Below, in pieces: positions 56,166-64,000 of a DNA stretch of 64,000 nt. Both the position numbers and the translations under genes were made by a program. The stretch covers positions 1-64,000 of the forward strand of contig NZ_JANTYU010000003.1 in the NCBI RefSeq assembly GCF_024806835.1. Reading direction: 5' to 3'. The notes beneath the pieces were generated by a model that saw nothing but the letters and a program-made list of their open reading frames with translations, was not told where the DNA came from and made no database searches. The DNA comes from Xanthomonas sp. 3793 (GTDB taxonomy: Bacteria; Pseudomonadota; Gammaproteobacteria; Xanthomonadales; Xanthomonadaceae). The first letter of the stretch is position 1. Every line of letters begins with the position of its first letter.

Positions 56166-56806
56166 CAGCCACGCTCCGCGCGTTCGCGTTCTGCGCCGTT
56201 GCGCCATTCGCGCAGCGCCGGCAGCGCATCCAGGGCGGCCAGGTAATCGCCGGCAGCCTCGAACAGCGGTACGCCATAGCTGGCAAAGCGCAGCGCAACC
56301 GGGGCATACATCGCATCGACGATACCGAAGTTGCCGCACAGGAAACTGCCGGCATGGCCGTGCTCGGCGCGCAGGCTGGCCCACAGGGCCTGGATGCGGG
56401 TGATGTCGCATTCGGCCGCCGCATCCCACTGCGCCGGACCAGGCGGACGCGCCAGATCCATCGGCAGCTGCATGCGCAAGGCGGCAAAACCCGAATGCAT
56501 TTCGGCCGCGGCCGCGCGCGCCTGGGCCCGCACCGTCAGATCGGCCGGCCAGCCGCGGCCGTCGAGCCAGCGCTCGTTGATGTATTCGCAAATCGCCAGC
56601 GAGTCCCAGACATGCAGGGTGTCGTCCCACAGCACCGGCACCTTGCGGGTGGGCGAATAACCGGCGATGCGCGCCTGGAACTCGGGCGTATCCAGCGGCA
56701 GGCGAACTTCGTCGAACGGCACCTGGAAATGCCGCAGCAGCAGCCACGGCCGCAACGACCACGAAGACAAGGTTTTGTCGCCGATCACCAGGCGGGGCAA
56801 AGGCAT
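56165..56806 (-). CDS. Glutathione S-transferase family protein
   Basis: From ATG 56806 the protein has 213 residues. The thioredoxin-like N-terminal domain (LVIGDKTLSSWSLRPWLLL, then KVPVLWDDTLHVWDSLAICEYI near 55-76) is followed by an all-alpha C-terminal domain (about 85-205). The serine-rich active-site region SSWS places it with zeta/beta-like bacterial GSTs; the substrate is unknown. The gene diverges from glnS. Confidence 0.9.
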   Translation of the reverse strand: MPLPRLVIGDKTLSSWSLRPWLLLRHFQVPFDEVRLPLDTPEFQARIAGYSPTRKVPVLWDDTLHVWDSLAICEYINERWLDGRGWPADLTVRAQARAAAAEMHSGFAALRMQLPMDLARPPGPAQWDAAAECDITRIQALWASLRAEHGHAGSFLCGNFGIVDAMYAPVALRFASYGVPLFEAAGDYLAALDALPALREWRNGAERERAERG

Positions 56807-57109
56807 GCGCTGCTCGCTGCAGAGGGTCGGCGCAGCGTACGCGTCGGGGCCGGCCACCGCCAGCAGTGCCGACCGGGCGCAGCCGCACTCCTTCTGGCAG
56901 CCTCGCGGCGGCCTGACGGCTCGCCGCAGCTTGCGGCCTTGGGGATGCCCGTTGCGCCAGCGAAGTGCGCTGATGGCAGGGATGCGGGGGCCTTGCCGGC
57001 ACTTCACGCCGCCGTAAACCGCATCAGCCGAGCGCGCAACACCCCCGCCGCCTACCCCTAACCGGTGCCACCGCCTAAACTTGCGGTTTACTTATTGCCG
57101 ATGCCCCGC

Positions 57110-58849
57110 ATGTCCGAGATTCCAGCCACCGACGCCACCGCCCCGGCGGAGAAGAAAGACTTCATCCGCCAGATCGTTCGCGAGGACCTGGCCAGCGGCA
57201 AGCACACGGTCATCCGCACCCGCTTCCCGCCTGAGCCCAATGGCTACCTGCACATCGGCCACGCCAAGGCGATCTGCCTGGACTTTGGCCTGGCAGCCGA
57301 GTTCGGCGGCCTGTGCAACCTGCGCCTGGACGACACCAACCCGGCCAAGGAAGACCCCGAATTTGCAGCCGCCATCCAGGATGACGTGCGCTGGCTGGGC
57401 TACGCGTGGGCGCAGCTGCGCCACGCGTCGGATTACTTCGAGGTGTATTACCTGGCTGCGCAGAAACTGATCCGCGATGGCCATGCCTTCGTCTGCGATC
57501 TGAGCGCGGAGCAGGTGCGCCAATACCGCGGCACCTTGACCGAGCCCGGCCGCAATTCGCCGTACCGCGAGCGCAGCATCGAGGAAAACCTGGACCTGTT
57601 CGGCCGCATGCGCGCCGGCGAATTCCCCGATGGCGCACGCACGCTGCGCGCCAGGATCGACATGGCCAGCGGCAACATCAACCTGCGCGACCCGGCGCTG
57701 TATCGCATCAAGCATGTCGAGCATCAGAACACCGGCAACGCCTGGCCGATCTACCCGATGTACGACTTTGCGCACTCGCTGGGCGATGCGGTGGAAGGCA
57801 TCACCCACTCGCTGTGCACGCTGGAGTTCGAAGACCACCGCCCGCTGTACGACTGGTGCGTGGACAAGGTGGACCTGGCCGGGCATCCGGAGTTGCTGCA
57901 GCCGCTGCTGGACAAGGGCCTGCCGCGCGAGGCCGCCAAGCCGCGCCAGATCGAATTTTCGCGCCTGAACATCAACTACACGGTAATGAGCAAGCGCAAG
58001 CTCACCGCGCTGGTGGAAGAACAGCTGGTGGATGGCTGGGACGACCCGCGCATGTACACGCTGCAGGGCCTGCGCCGGCGCGGCTACACACCGGCGGCGA
58101 TGCGCCTGTTCGTGGACCGGGTCGGCATCAGCAAGCAGAACTCGCTGATCGACTTCTCGGTGCTGGAAGGCTGCCTGCGCGAGGATCTGGATGCCGCGGC
58201 GGCGCGCCGCATGGCGGTGATCGACCCGCTCAAGCTGGTGCTGAGCAACCTACCCGACGGCCATGCCGAGACACTGCAGTTTTCCAATCATCCCAAGGAC
58301 GAGAGCTTCGGCACGCGCGAGGTGCCGTTCTCGCGCGAGCTGTGGATCGAGCGCGAGGATTTTGCCGAGGTCCCGCCCAAGGGCTGGAAGCGCCTGGTGC
58401 CGGGCGGCGAAATCCGTCTGCGTGGCGCGGGCATCGCGCGCGTGGATGAGGTGATCAAGAACGCGGACGGCGAGATCGTCGAGCTGCGCGGCTGGCTGGA
58501 TCCGGAATCGCGTCCGGGCATGGAAGGCGCCAACCGCAAGGTCAAGGGCACCATTCACTGGGTCAGTGCGGCGCATGCGGTGGAGGCGGAAATCCGCCTG
58601 TACGACCGACTTTTCTCGGTAGAAAAGCCCGACGACGAATCCGAAGGCAAGACTTACCGCGACTATCTCAACCCCGACTCCAAGCGCAGCGTGCGCGGCT
58701 ATGTGGAGCCGTCGGCGGCGCAGGCAGCACCGGAGCAGGCGTTTCAGTTCGAACGTACCGGGTATTTCGTGGCCGACCGCCGCGACCACAGCGCGGCCAC
58801 GCCGGTGTTCAACCGCAGCGTGACCTTGCGCGATACCTGGGCCAAGTAA
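57110..58849 (+). CDS. glnS: Glutaminyl-tRNA synthetase
   Basis: GlnRS charges tRNA-Gln. From ATG 57110 the enzyme has 579 residues; two upstream ATGs in frame (57065, 57101) have weaker support. Class I signatures: HIGH at 48-51 in PEPNGYLHIGHAKA, and MSKRKL in place of KMSKS near 283. GlnRS-specific parts include DDTNPAKEDPEF near 80 and the C-terminal anticodon-binding beta barrels, ending with RDTWAK. Presence of GlnRS means direct charging is available. A strong terminator follows. Confidence 0.97.
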   Translation: MSEIPATDATAPAEKKDFIRQIVREDLASGKHTVIRTRFPPEPNGYLHIGHAKAICLDFGLAAEFGGLCNLRLDDTNPAKEDPEFAAAIQDDVRWLGYAWAQLRHASDYFEVYYLAAQKLIRDGHAFVCDLSAEQVRQYRGTLTEPGRNSPYRERSIEENLDLFGRMRAGEFPDGARTLRARIDMASGNINLRDPALYRIKHVEHQNTGNAWPIYPMYDFAHSLGDAVEGITHSLCTLEFEDHRPLYDWCVDKVDLAGHPELLQPLLDKGLPREAAKPRQIEFSRLNINYTVMSKRKLTALVEEQLVDGWDDPRMYTLQGLRRRGYTPAAMRLFVDRVGISKQNSLIDFSVLEGCLREDLDAAAARRMAVIDPLKLVLSNLPDGHAETLQFSNHPKDESFGTREVPFSRELWIEREDFAEVPPKGWKRLVPGGEIRLRGAGIARVDEVIKNADGEIVELRGWLDPESRPGMEGANRKVKGTIHWVSAAHAVEAEIRLYDRLFSVEKPDDESEGKTYRDYLNPDSKRSVRGYVEPSAAQAAPEQAFQFERTGYFVADRRDHSAATPVFNRSVTLRDTWAK

Positions 58850-58863
58850 TCGCGGCAACCACG

Positions 58864-58904
58864 TCGGCGACGCCTGCGATACGGCAGGCGTCGCCGATTG
58901 TTTG
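58864..58904 (+). terminator. Intrinsic terminator of glnS
   Basis: A perfect 13-bp stem CGGCGACGCCTGC/GCAGGCGTCGCCG (58865-58896) with loop GATACG is followed by ATTGTTTG. It lies 15 bases after the glnS stop. Confidence 0.85.
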
Positions 58905-59213
58905 ATGGGCAGATGGAATCGTTCGCCCGCCTTGTTCGAACAACCGGCTTGCGGCCGTCCGGCTGCTGATCGCAGCGGTGTCGTTGCCCACGACGCTCAC
59001 CCGTGCATGCGGGGGCCAATCATCCTGCATGACGCATGCAAGCGGACGATCGTGAGAGGCATGAAAGATCGCGTCGGGCATGTTGCTTGCGGGCGCACCG
59101 CTGTGGACTGCTTCATTGTGGACAGAGTGCCGCGGGCATGCGTGCGAGCGGCGAGCTTGATCAACGCAGCGCTGCACTGCACGCTGCAGCGCATTGCATA
59201 AAGGAGAAGCACG
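58905..59213. other. 309-base spacer upstream of the DMT exporter
   Basis: No gene or clear repeat is visible apart from short palindromes such as CTGCA-N-TGCAG near 59180. AAAGGAGAAG just before 59214 is a strong ribosome-binding site for the exporter. Confidence 0.5.
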
Positions 59214-60143
59214 ATGCGTGAGCGCCTGACGATGGGCGTGGCCTGTGGCATCGGTGCGGGCGCGTTATGGGGGCTGGTGTTTCTGGCACCGCAGTTGTTG
59301 TCGGCGTTCACCCCGCTGCAATTGGCAGTGGCGCGCTATCTGTCGTATGGCGTGGTGGCCGCGCTGGTACTGGCCCCGCGCGCGCGACGGACCGCTGCCC
59401 GTCTGGGTCGCGCCGAAGGGTGGGCGCTGGTTCGCCTGAGCCTGATGGGCAATCTGATTTATTACGTATTGCTCGGCAGCGCGGTGCAGTGGGCCGGTAG
59501 CGCGGCCACGGCGCTGATCATCGGGCTGCTGCCGGTGGTCGTCACCGTCATCGGCACGCGCGCCGCCGGCGCGGTGCAACTGCGGCGGCTCGCCGCGCCA
59601 TGCCTGCTCTGCGTCATCGGCGTGGCATTGGTCGCGCTGGACACCGTGCAGGACGACTCCGGGCAGCAGGCGAACGACCGCCTCACCCGCATTGCCGGCT
59701 TGCTGTGCGCAGTCGGTGCACTGGTCTCGTGGTCGGCCTATTCGATCGCCAATGCACGCTGGTTGCGTCGCCGTCCCGACCTGTCAGGTGGCGACTGGTC
59801 GCTGCTCACCGGCGTGGTCACCGGCGCATTGGCGCTGTTGCTGGCGCCGGCCGCACTGATCGGCAGCGGGCCACATGCGCCGCTCGACTGGGCAGGTTTC
59901 TGGGGCATTTCGCTGTTGCTGGGCATCCTGGCCTCGGTGATCGGCAATGCCTTGTGGAACCGGGCCAGCCGCGTGCTGCCGCTGACCCTGGTCGGGCAGA
60001 TGATCGTGTTCGAAACGATCTTTGCGCTGCTGTACGGCTTTGCCTGGGAAATGCGCCTGCCCACGCCACTGGAGCTGGCCGCCATCGCCTGCCTGCTGGT
60101 CGGCGTGCTGTGGTGCGCAGCACTGCATGCGGAAGCGAAATGA
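59214..60143 (+). CDS. DMT/EamA-family transporter
   Basis: The 309-residue inner-membrane protein has about ten hydrophobic helices in two EamA halves, for example GVACGIGAGALWGLVFLAPQLL at the start and the repeat-like VGQMIVFETIFALLYGF near 265. EamA proteins export metabolites or amino acids, or import nucleotide sugars; this one is of the RhaT/EamA type with no assigned substrate. The ribosome-binding site AAAGGAG is strong. It stands alone after the glnS terminator. Confidence 0.9.
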   Translation: MRERLTMGVACGIGAGALWGLVFLAPQLLSAFTPLQLAVARYLSYGVVAALVLAPRARRTAARLGRAEGWALVRLSLMGNLIYYVLLGSAVQWAGSAATALIIGLLPVVVTVIGTRAAGAVQLRRLAAPCLLCVIGVALVALDTVQDDSGQQANDRLTRIAGLLCAVGALVSWSAYSIANARWLRRRPDLSGGDWSLLTGVVTGALALLLAPAALIGSGPHAPLDWAGFWGISLLLGILASVIGNALWNRASRVLPLTLVGQMIVFETIFALLYGFAWEMRLPTPLELAAIACLLVGVLWCAALHAEAK

Positions 60144-60204
60144 CGCCGGCAGCTGATGCACCCATTGGCCTAGATTGCAGGCTGTGTCCGCCAACAACGC
60201 CGCC

Positions 60205-60456
60205 ATGTGCCTCCCACAACCACGTTTACGCTCACCCGCAAACACGTTGCGCAGCGCGGTGTTTTCGCTGTCGATCGGCCTGACGGCCTGCTCGCCGCAG
60301 CTGCCAGTCTCGAACGCGACGACTCCGGCCGAGGTGTTCTGCACGCTTGTTCCGGGGCGGGCAGATGAGGATCTGCCCAGCGATCGCCGCGACGAAAGCA
60401 TGCAGCAACTGGACCTTGCCACACGCTGCAACCGGGCGCTGCGCAGACAGCACTGA
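60205..60456 (+). CDS. Possible small lipoprotein
   Basis: From ATG 60205 the reading frame gives 83 residues: MCLPQPRLRSPANTLRSAVFSLS, then a possible lipobox LTAC (about residues 26-29) and a short polar rest with two more cysteines. A TTG at 60175 would be an earlier start. The lipobox makes it plausible, but codon use and length alone do not prove a gene. Confidence 0.4.
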   Translation: MCLPQPRLRSPANTLRSAVFSLSIGLTACSPQLPVSNATTPAEVFCTLVPGRADEDLPSDRRDESMQQLDLATRCNRALRRQH

Positions 60457-60632
60457 CTGCACGGACGCCGCAGGCGTATTTCGATCACATGCCAAGCCCT
60501 GGCCAGAGTCAGCCGCCGCAACGCGCGCAGGACAGGGATCCCCGGGTTTTCCACGGCTGATCCAGCGCTCGCCACATTCGGCGCATCCGGGGCTTACCAT
60601 GGCCGCTCACCTGTCCTGATCGGAGCGGCCGC

Positions 60633-61049
60633 ATGTCCCGTCTGTTATCCCGGTGTCTGAGCACGATGGTGCTGCTGGCCTGCCTTGTGTCGATCGGCTG
60701 TGTGGCCGCACCACAGGCCGGGACGTCCACGCCGCCTCCGGCGACCGGCTCGGCAAGCGGCCCGGCAACAGGCAAACCGATCACCGTGACGACCACCTGC
60801 CGCACCGACGCCGATTGCACGGTAAAGAACGTCGGCAACTGCTGCGGCGCATTCCCGGCCTGCGTCAACGTCAACAGCGCCACCGATCCCAAGGGCGTGC
60901 AGGCGCAGTGCCAGGCCAGCGGCATGATGAGCGTGTGCGGCTTCCGCGAGATCAGCGCCTGCCAGTGCGTGGCCGGGCAATGTGCCGCAAAGGACGCCCA
61001 GGCCGATACACTGCGCCCCGCTCCCCCTTCTACCGAAATGGTCCACTGA
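60633..61049 (+). CDS. Cysteine-rich putative lipoprotein
   Basis: The 138-residue protein starts MSRLLSRCLSTMVLLACLVSIGC, a signal with a weak lipobox (SIGC, Cys23). A Pro/Thr-rich linker to about residue 50 is followed by a small compact part with many cysteines: TTTCRTDADCTVKNVGNCCG, FPACVNV, QCQASG, SVCGFREISACQCVAGQC. The spacing suggests a disulfide-knotted domain. The stop overlaps the deaminase start (TGATG). Family unknown to me. Confidence 0.8.
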   Translation: MSRLLSRCLSTMVLLACLVSIGCVAAPQAGTSTPPPATGSASGPATGKPITVTTTCRTDADCTVKNVGNCCGAFPACVNVNSATDPKGVQAQCQASGMMSVCGFREISACQCVAGQCAAKDAQADTLRPAPPSTEMVH

Positions 61050-61609
61050 TGCTCTACGCGCAAGTCCACCTCACGCTGCCCGACTGGATCCACGCGCATG
61101 TCGACGACAGCCGCGCCTATCCCAGCGACGAGGACAAGGTGGCGCTGGCAATCGACCTGTCGCGAATGAATGTGCGCGAGCGCAGCGGCGGCCCGTTCGG
61201 TGCGGTCGTGTTCGGCCCGGACCACCGCATCATCGCTGCGGCGGTGAATCGCGTGGTGCCGCAGACCACCTCGCTGGCGCACGCCGAAAACATGGCCTAC
61301 ATGCTCGCGCAGCAGCGCCTGCAGACGCCGCGTTTGAACGATGTGCTGTCGCCGGTGACGCTGGCCACTTCCGCGCAGCCGTGTTGCCAGTGCTATGGCG
61401 CCACGGTGTGGGCCGGGATCGACCGCCTGTTGATTGGCGCGCGCGCCGAAGACGTGATGGCACTGACCGAATTCGACGAAGGCCCGCTGCCTGCCGACTG
61501 GGTGGGCGAACTCACCCGCCGCGGCATCGAGGTGGTCCGCGATGTACAACGCGAACACGCCTGTGCGGTGCTGCGCAGTTACGGCGAGGGCGGCGGTGAC
61601 CATTATTGA
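61049..61609 (+). CDS. Nucleoside deaminase-like zinc enzyme
   Basis: ATG 61049 gives 186 residues. The cytidine/deoxycytidylate-deaminase fold is shown by HAE at 78-80 in SLAHAENMAYM and the zinc motif PCxxC at 111-115 (QPCCQCYG). GGPFGAVVFGPDHR near 47-60 is the substrate loop of tRNA adenosine or guanine deaminase relatives. The N-terminal 40 residues are unusual. It may deaminate guanine, cytosine derivatives or a modified base. It overlaps the Cys-rich lipoprotein and is followed by rlmM 21 bases later. Confidence 0.88.
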   Translation: MLYAQVHLTLPDWIHAHVDDSRAYPSDEDKVALAIDLSRMNVRERSGGPFGAVVFGPDHRIIAAAVNRVVPQTTSLAHAENMAYMLAQQRLQTPRLNDVLSPVTLATSAQPCCQCYGATVWAGIDRLLIGARAEDVMALTEFDEGPLPADWVGELTRRGIEVVRDVQREHACAVLRSYGEGGGDHY

Positions 61610-61630
61610 CCGCTCGCCGCGAGCGCCGCG

Positions 61631-62674
61631 ATGAGCGGGCTGCTCTGCTATTGCCGCCAGGGCTTTGAACCGGAGCTGGCCGCCGAACTGAGCGCGCGCG
61701 CCGCATTCGTCGGCATCGCCGGCTATGCACGCACCCAGCGCAACGATGGCTATGTACTGTTCGTCTGCGATGAGCCCGCGCAACTGGCCGCAAAACTGCA
61801 CTGGCGCGAACTGATCTTTGCGCGGCAGAAGCTGGTGGTGCTTGCCGAGCTCAAGGGCATCGACCCCAAAGACCGTATCACCCCGATCCTGGCCGCGCTG
61901 GAAGGGCAGGCGCGCTTTGGCGATCTGTGGGTGGAGCACCCGGATTCGGACGCCGGCAAACCGCTCGCTGGCCTGGCGCGCAGCTTCGGCAACGCGCTGC
62001 GGCCGGCACTGCGCAAGGCCGGCCTGCTCACCGACAAGCCGCAGCCGCGTCTGCCGCGCCTGCACGTGTGTTTTCTCGATGGCGACCACGCCTTGCTGGC
62101 GGTGGCCGATGCCGACGACAGCGCGCCGTGGCCGCTGGGCATTCCACGGCTGAAACTGTTACCCGAAGCACCGTCGCGCTCGGCGCTCAAGCTCGACGAA
62201 GCACTGCTCACCCTGCTCACGCCCGAGGAGCGCGAGCGCCTGGTCAAACCCGGCATGCGCGCGGCCGATCTGGGCGCCGCTCCCGGCGGCTGGACCTGGG
62301 TCCTGACGCGCCAGCATCTGCATGTCACCAGCGTCGACAACGGCCCGCTACGCGAGCATGTGCTGGAAACCGGCCTGGTCGAGCATCTACGCGCCGACGG
62401 CTTTCACTGGAGGCCTGCGCAAGCACTGGACTGGATGGTCTGCGACATGGTCGAGCAACCGCGCCGCGTGGCCGAGCGCATGGCCACATGGATCCGCGAA
62501 GGCTGGTGCCGCCACACCATCTTCAACCTCAAGCTGCCGATGAAAAAGCGCTGGGACGAGACGCGCCTGTGCCTGGACCTGTTCGAGCAGCAGGCCGAAA
62601 AATCGCTGACCGTACGTGCCAAGCAGCTGTATCACGATCGCGAAGAGATCACCGTGCTGGCGATGCGGGACTGA
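61631..62674 (+). CDS. rlmM: 23S rRNA (cytidine-2498 2'-O)-methyltransferase RlmM
   Basis: RlmM (YgdE) methylates C2498 of 23S rRNA. The 347-residue protein has an N-terminal THUMP-like part (CYCRQGFEPELAAELSAR near 6-23) and a Rossmann methyltransferase domain with the SAM loop ADLGAAPGGWTWVLTRQ near 214-230 and the catalytic Lys/Asp region DWMVCDMVEQP near 273 and FNLKLPMKKRW near 298. It ends shortly before a heptamer array. Confidence 0.94.
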   Translation: MSGLLCYCRQGFEPELAAELSARAAFVGIAGYARTQRNDGYVLFVCDEPAQLAAKLHWRELIFARQKLVVLAELKGIDPKDRITPILAALEGQARFGDLWVEHPDSDAGKPLAGLARSFGNALRPALRKAGLLTDKPQPRLPRLHVCFLDGDHALLAVADADDSAPWPLGIPRLKLLPEAPSRSALKLDEALLTLLTPEERERLVKPGMRAADLGAAPGGWTWVLTRQHLHVTSVDNGPLREHVLETGLVEHLRADGFHWRPAQALDWMVCDMVEQPRRVAERMATWIREGWCRHTIFNLKLPMKKRWDETRLCLDLFEQQAEKSLTVRAKQLYHDREEITVLAMRD

Positions 62675-62679
62675 GAGCC

Positions 62680-62735
62680 GGGATTCGGGAATCGGGAATC
62701 GGGAATCGGGAATCGGGAATCGGGAATCGGGAATC
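62680..62735. repeat. Heptanucleotide array, GGGATTC plus seven GGGAATC
   Basis: Eight tandem heptamers (one GGGATTC, seven GGGAATC) begin just after the rlmM stop and are followed by GTAAAAGC, the same tail as the array at 48199. The unit GGGAATC differs from GGGATTC by one base. Confidence 0.9.
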
Positions 62736-62898
62736 GTAAAAGCCGGGGACCGGCGGCGGGATCGCTGGCGACGCTTTCGGTAGTGAACTGCACGGGCTTT
62801 GGGTGCTTCATCGTGGCGGGTGGGTGCGCCCGCCATCCTCCCCGCCTGCTCGCCTGGCTTGGGCGGGCCTGCTCCGTCGATGACGGAGCCAGGCGCGA

Positions 62899-64000
62899 TC
62901 AGAGCACGATGCGCTTGCTGCCTTCGCGCGCGGAGCGATAGATCGCATCGACGATGCGGATGTCCCGCAGGCCTTCTTCGCCCGGTGCACGCAACGGTGT
63001 GCCATTGATGATCGCCAATGCGTCTTCGTCCATCTGCAAGGCCTGCTGATGCGGCACCTTGGCGTCGAATACGCGGCCGTCGCTGGCCTTGCCGGTCACG
63101 CCCTGGTAGCTCTGGAACGGCGACAGCTCGTACCAGCCACGCTCGCATTCGGCACGCAGCACATTCATGTTGGCGCCGAAGCTGGTCTTGCATGCCGCAC
63201 GCACGGAATTGGGAAATTCCAGCGTGAAATCCATATGCTCATCGACTTCATCGAACAACTCGGGACGATCGGTCCAGCGCCTGGCGGTGACTGCCAGCGG
63301 CTCGGCACCCACGGTGTAACGCGCGGCATTGAGCGGATACACACCCATGTCGTACATCGCACCGCCACCGAATTGCGAACGCAGCCGCCACGGGCGATCG
63401 GCCTTGGTCGTATCGCGATAACCGTTGTAGCCGGCCTCGGCACGCACTCGCTGCATCGCGCCGAACGGCTTCTCGCTGGCCATTGCAATCAGCCGCCGCG
63501 TATTGGGTTCGTGCTGCATGCGGTAGCCGATCGTCAGCGCCACCTTGTTGCGCTTGCAGGCCGCGATCATCGCCTCGCATTCGCCTGCGTGCATCGCCAT
63601 CGGCTTTTCGCACCACACATGCTTGCCGGCCGCCGCCGCACGCAGTGCCAGCGGTGCGTGCATGTGGGTCGGTGTGACGATGTAGACCACATCGATGTCG
63701 TCGTTGTCGGCAATGCGGTCGAAGTTGTCGTAGTTGTAGACGTTGCGATCGGCAATGCCGTACTTGGATTGCCACGGCGCAATCTTCGACGGCGTACCGG
63801 TCACGATACCGGCCAGTTTGCAGTGCTTGGTCAACGCCAGGCCTGGCGCGAGTTGCTCGCCGGCATAACTTCCCAGCCCGGCCAGGGCCACATTGAGCGG
63901 CTTTCCGGGCTTCTTTTTCGGCAGCGCCCATGCAGGTGCGCCAAGCAGGATGCCCGCACTGCCGAAGGCGGCAAGCAAGCGGCGACGCGTCAAGGATTCC
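62899..64000 (-). CDS. Gfo/Idh/MocA-family oxidoreductase, Tat-exported (runs off the right edge)
   Basis: The readable 364 residues start in a twin-arginine signal (TRRRLLAAFGSAGILLGAPAWA); the first codons lie beyond the window. The Rossmann domain begins NVALAGLGSYAGEQLAPGL, with VYIVTPTHMHAPLAL and the family hallmark GKHVWCEKPMAMHAGEC near 115-131. The C-terminal dehydrogenase domain contains YNGYRDTTKADRPWRL and GGGAMYDMGVYPLNAARY. Such periplasmic members often use a tightly bound NADP to oxidise sugars. The substrate is unknown. Confidence 0.9.
   Translation of the reverse strand, partial: ESLTRRRLLAAFGSAGILLGAPAWALPKKKPGKPLNVALAGLGSYAGEQLAPGLALTKHCKLAGIVTGTPSKIAPWQSKYGIADRNVYNYDNFDRIADNDDIDVVYIVTPTHMHAPLALRAAAAGKHVWCEKPMAMHAGECEAMIAACKRNKVALTIGYRMQHEPNTRRLIAMASEKPFGAMQRVRAEAGYNGYRDTTKADRPWRLRSQFGGGAMYDMGVYPLNAARYTVGAEPLAVTARRWTDRPELFDEVDEHMDFTLEFPNSVRAACKTSFGANMNVLRAECERGWYELSPFQSYQGVTGKASDGRVFDAKVPHQQALQMDEDALAIINGTPLRAPGEEGLRDIRIVDAIYRSAREGSKRIVL

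Overview
The window reads as one continuous piece of chromosome from a plant-associated gammaproteobacterium of the genus Xanthomonas. The sequence is GC-rich. Several proteins match known Xanthomonas landmarks: a 568-residue O-GlcNAc-transferase homologue with His218 and Lys388, a 313-residue proline iminopeptidase with Ser110/Asp266/His294, an ahpC-ahpF-oxyR peroxide cluster, and tandem secreted subtilases. The intergenic repeats (GGGATTC heptamers and GTAGGAGCGCG palindromes) are also of the kind seen in this genus. The species cannot be fixed from the sequence alone. Coding density is high, many genes overlap by 1-4 bases, and I see no transposase, phage gene or CRISPR array.

Layout. Positions 1-7.8 kb are minus strand and mostly translation and envelope genes: tRNA-Tyr/Gly/Thr leading into tuf, then ychF, pth, rplY, prs, tRNA-Gln, ispE, lolB and a TPR protein. 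Positions 7.9-12 kb are plus strand: hemA, prfA and the OGT homologue, chained by stop/start overlaps. A 638-base gap follows that holds two copies of an elaborate inverted-repeat element. Positions 12.6-19.5 kb carry moaB, a PPK2 kinase, a membrane protein, acylphosphatase, a TlpA-like lipoprotein, YihY, WrbA, a DUF2069 protein, a half-length asparaginase-like protein and YbaK. Positions 19.5-25 kb hold three tandem S8 proteases.

Positions 25-34.5 kb hold ilvE and sufT, a transhydrogenase locus (pntAA, pntAB, pntB) split by an opposite-strand ECF sigma cassette, and a TetR/hydrolase divergent pair with two matching palindromes. Positions 34.6-39.5 kb are two tandem DUF1631 proteins. Positions 39.6-44.6 kb hold a nitroreductase, a 5'-3' exonuclease, a Nudix hydrolase, an N-formylglutamate amidohydrolase homologue, pip and prmC. 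Positions 44.7-49 kb are the peroxide-stress cluster behind a recognisable OxyR site, followed by rnk. The rest contains tal, a DJ-1/PfpI protein, msrA, a SnoaL-like secreted protein, a LuxR/hybrid kinase/response regulator operon, a DUF2007 protein, a GST, glnS, a DMT exporter, small lipoproteins, a deaminase, rlmM and the edge of a Tat-exported Gfo/Idh/MocA oxidoreductase.

Functional themes are translation and tRNA supply, oxidative-stress defence (ahpC/ahpF/oxyR, msrA, wrbA, DJ-1 and thioredoxin-like proteins), secreted proteolysis, and signalling. The most unusual points are the split pnt locus, the three-way-junction repeats, the domain loss in the middle protease copy, the paired DUF1631 proteins, the one-domain asparaginase and the paired TetR-type palindromes.
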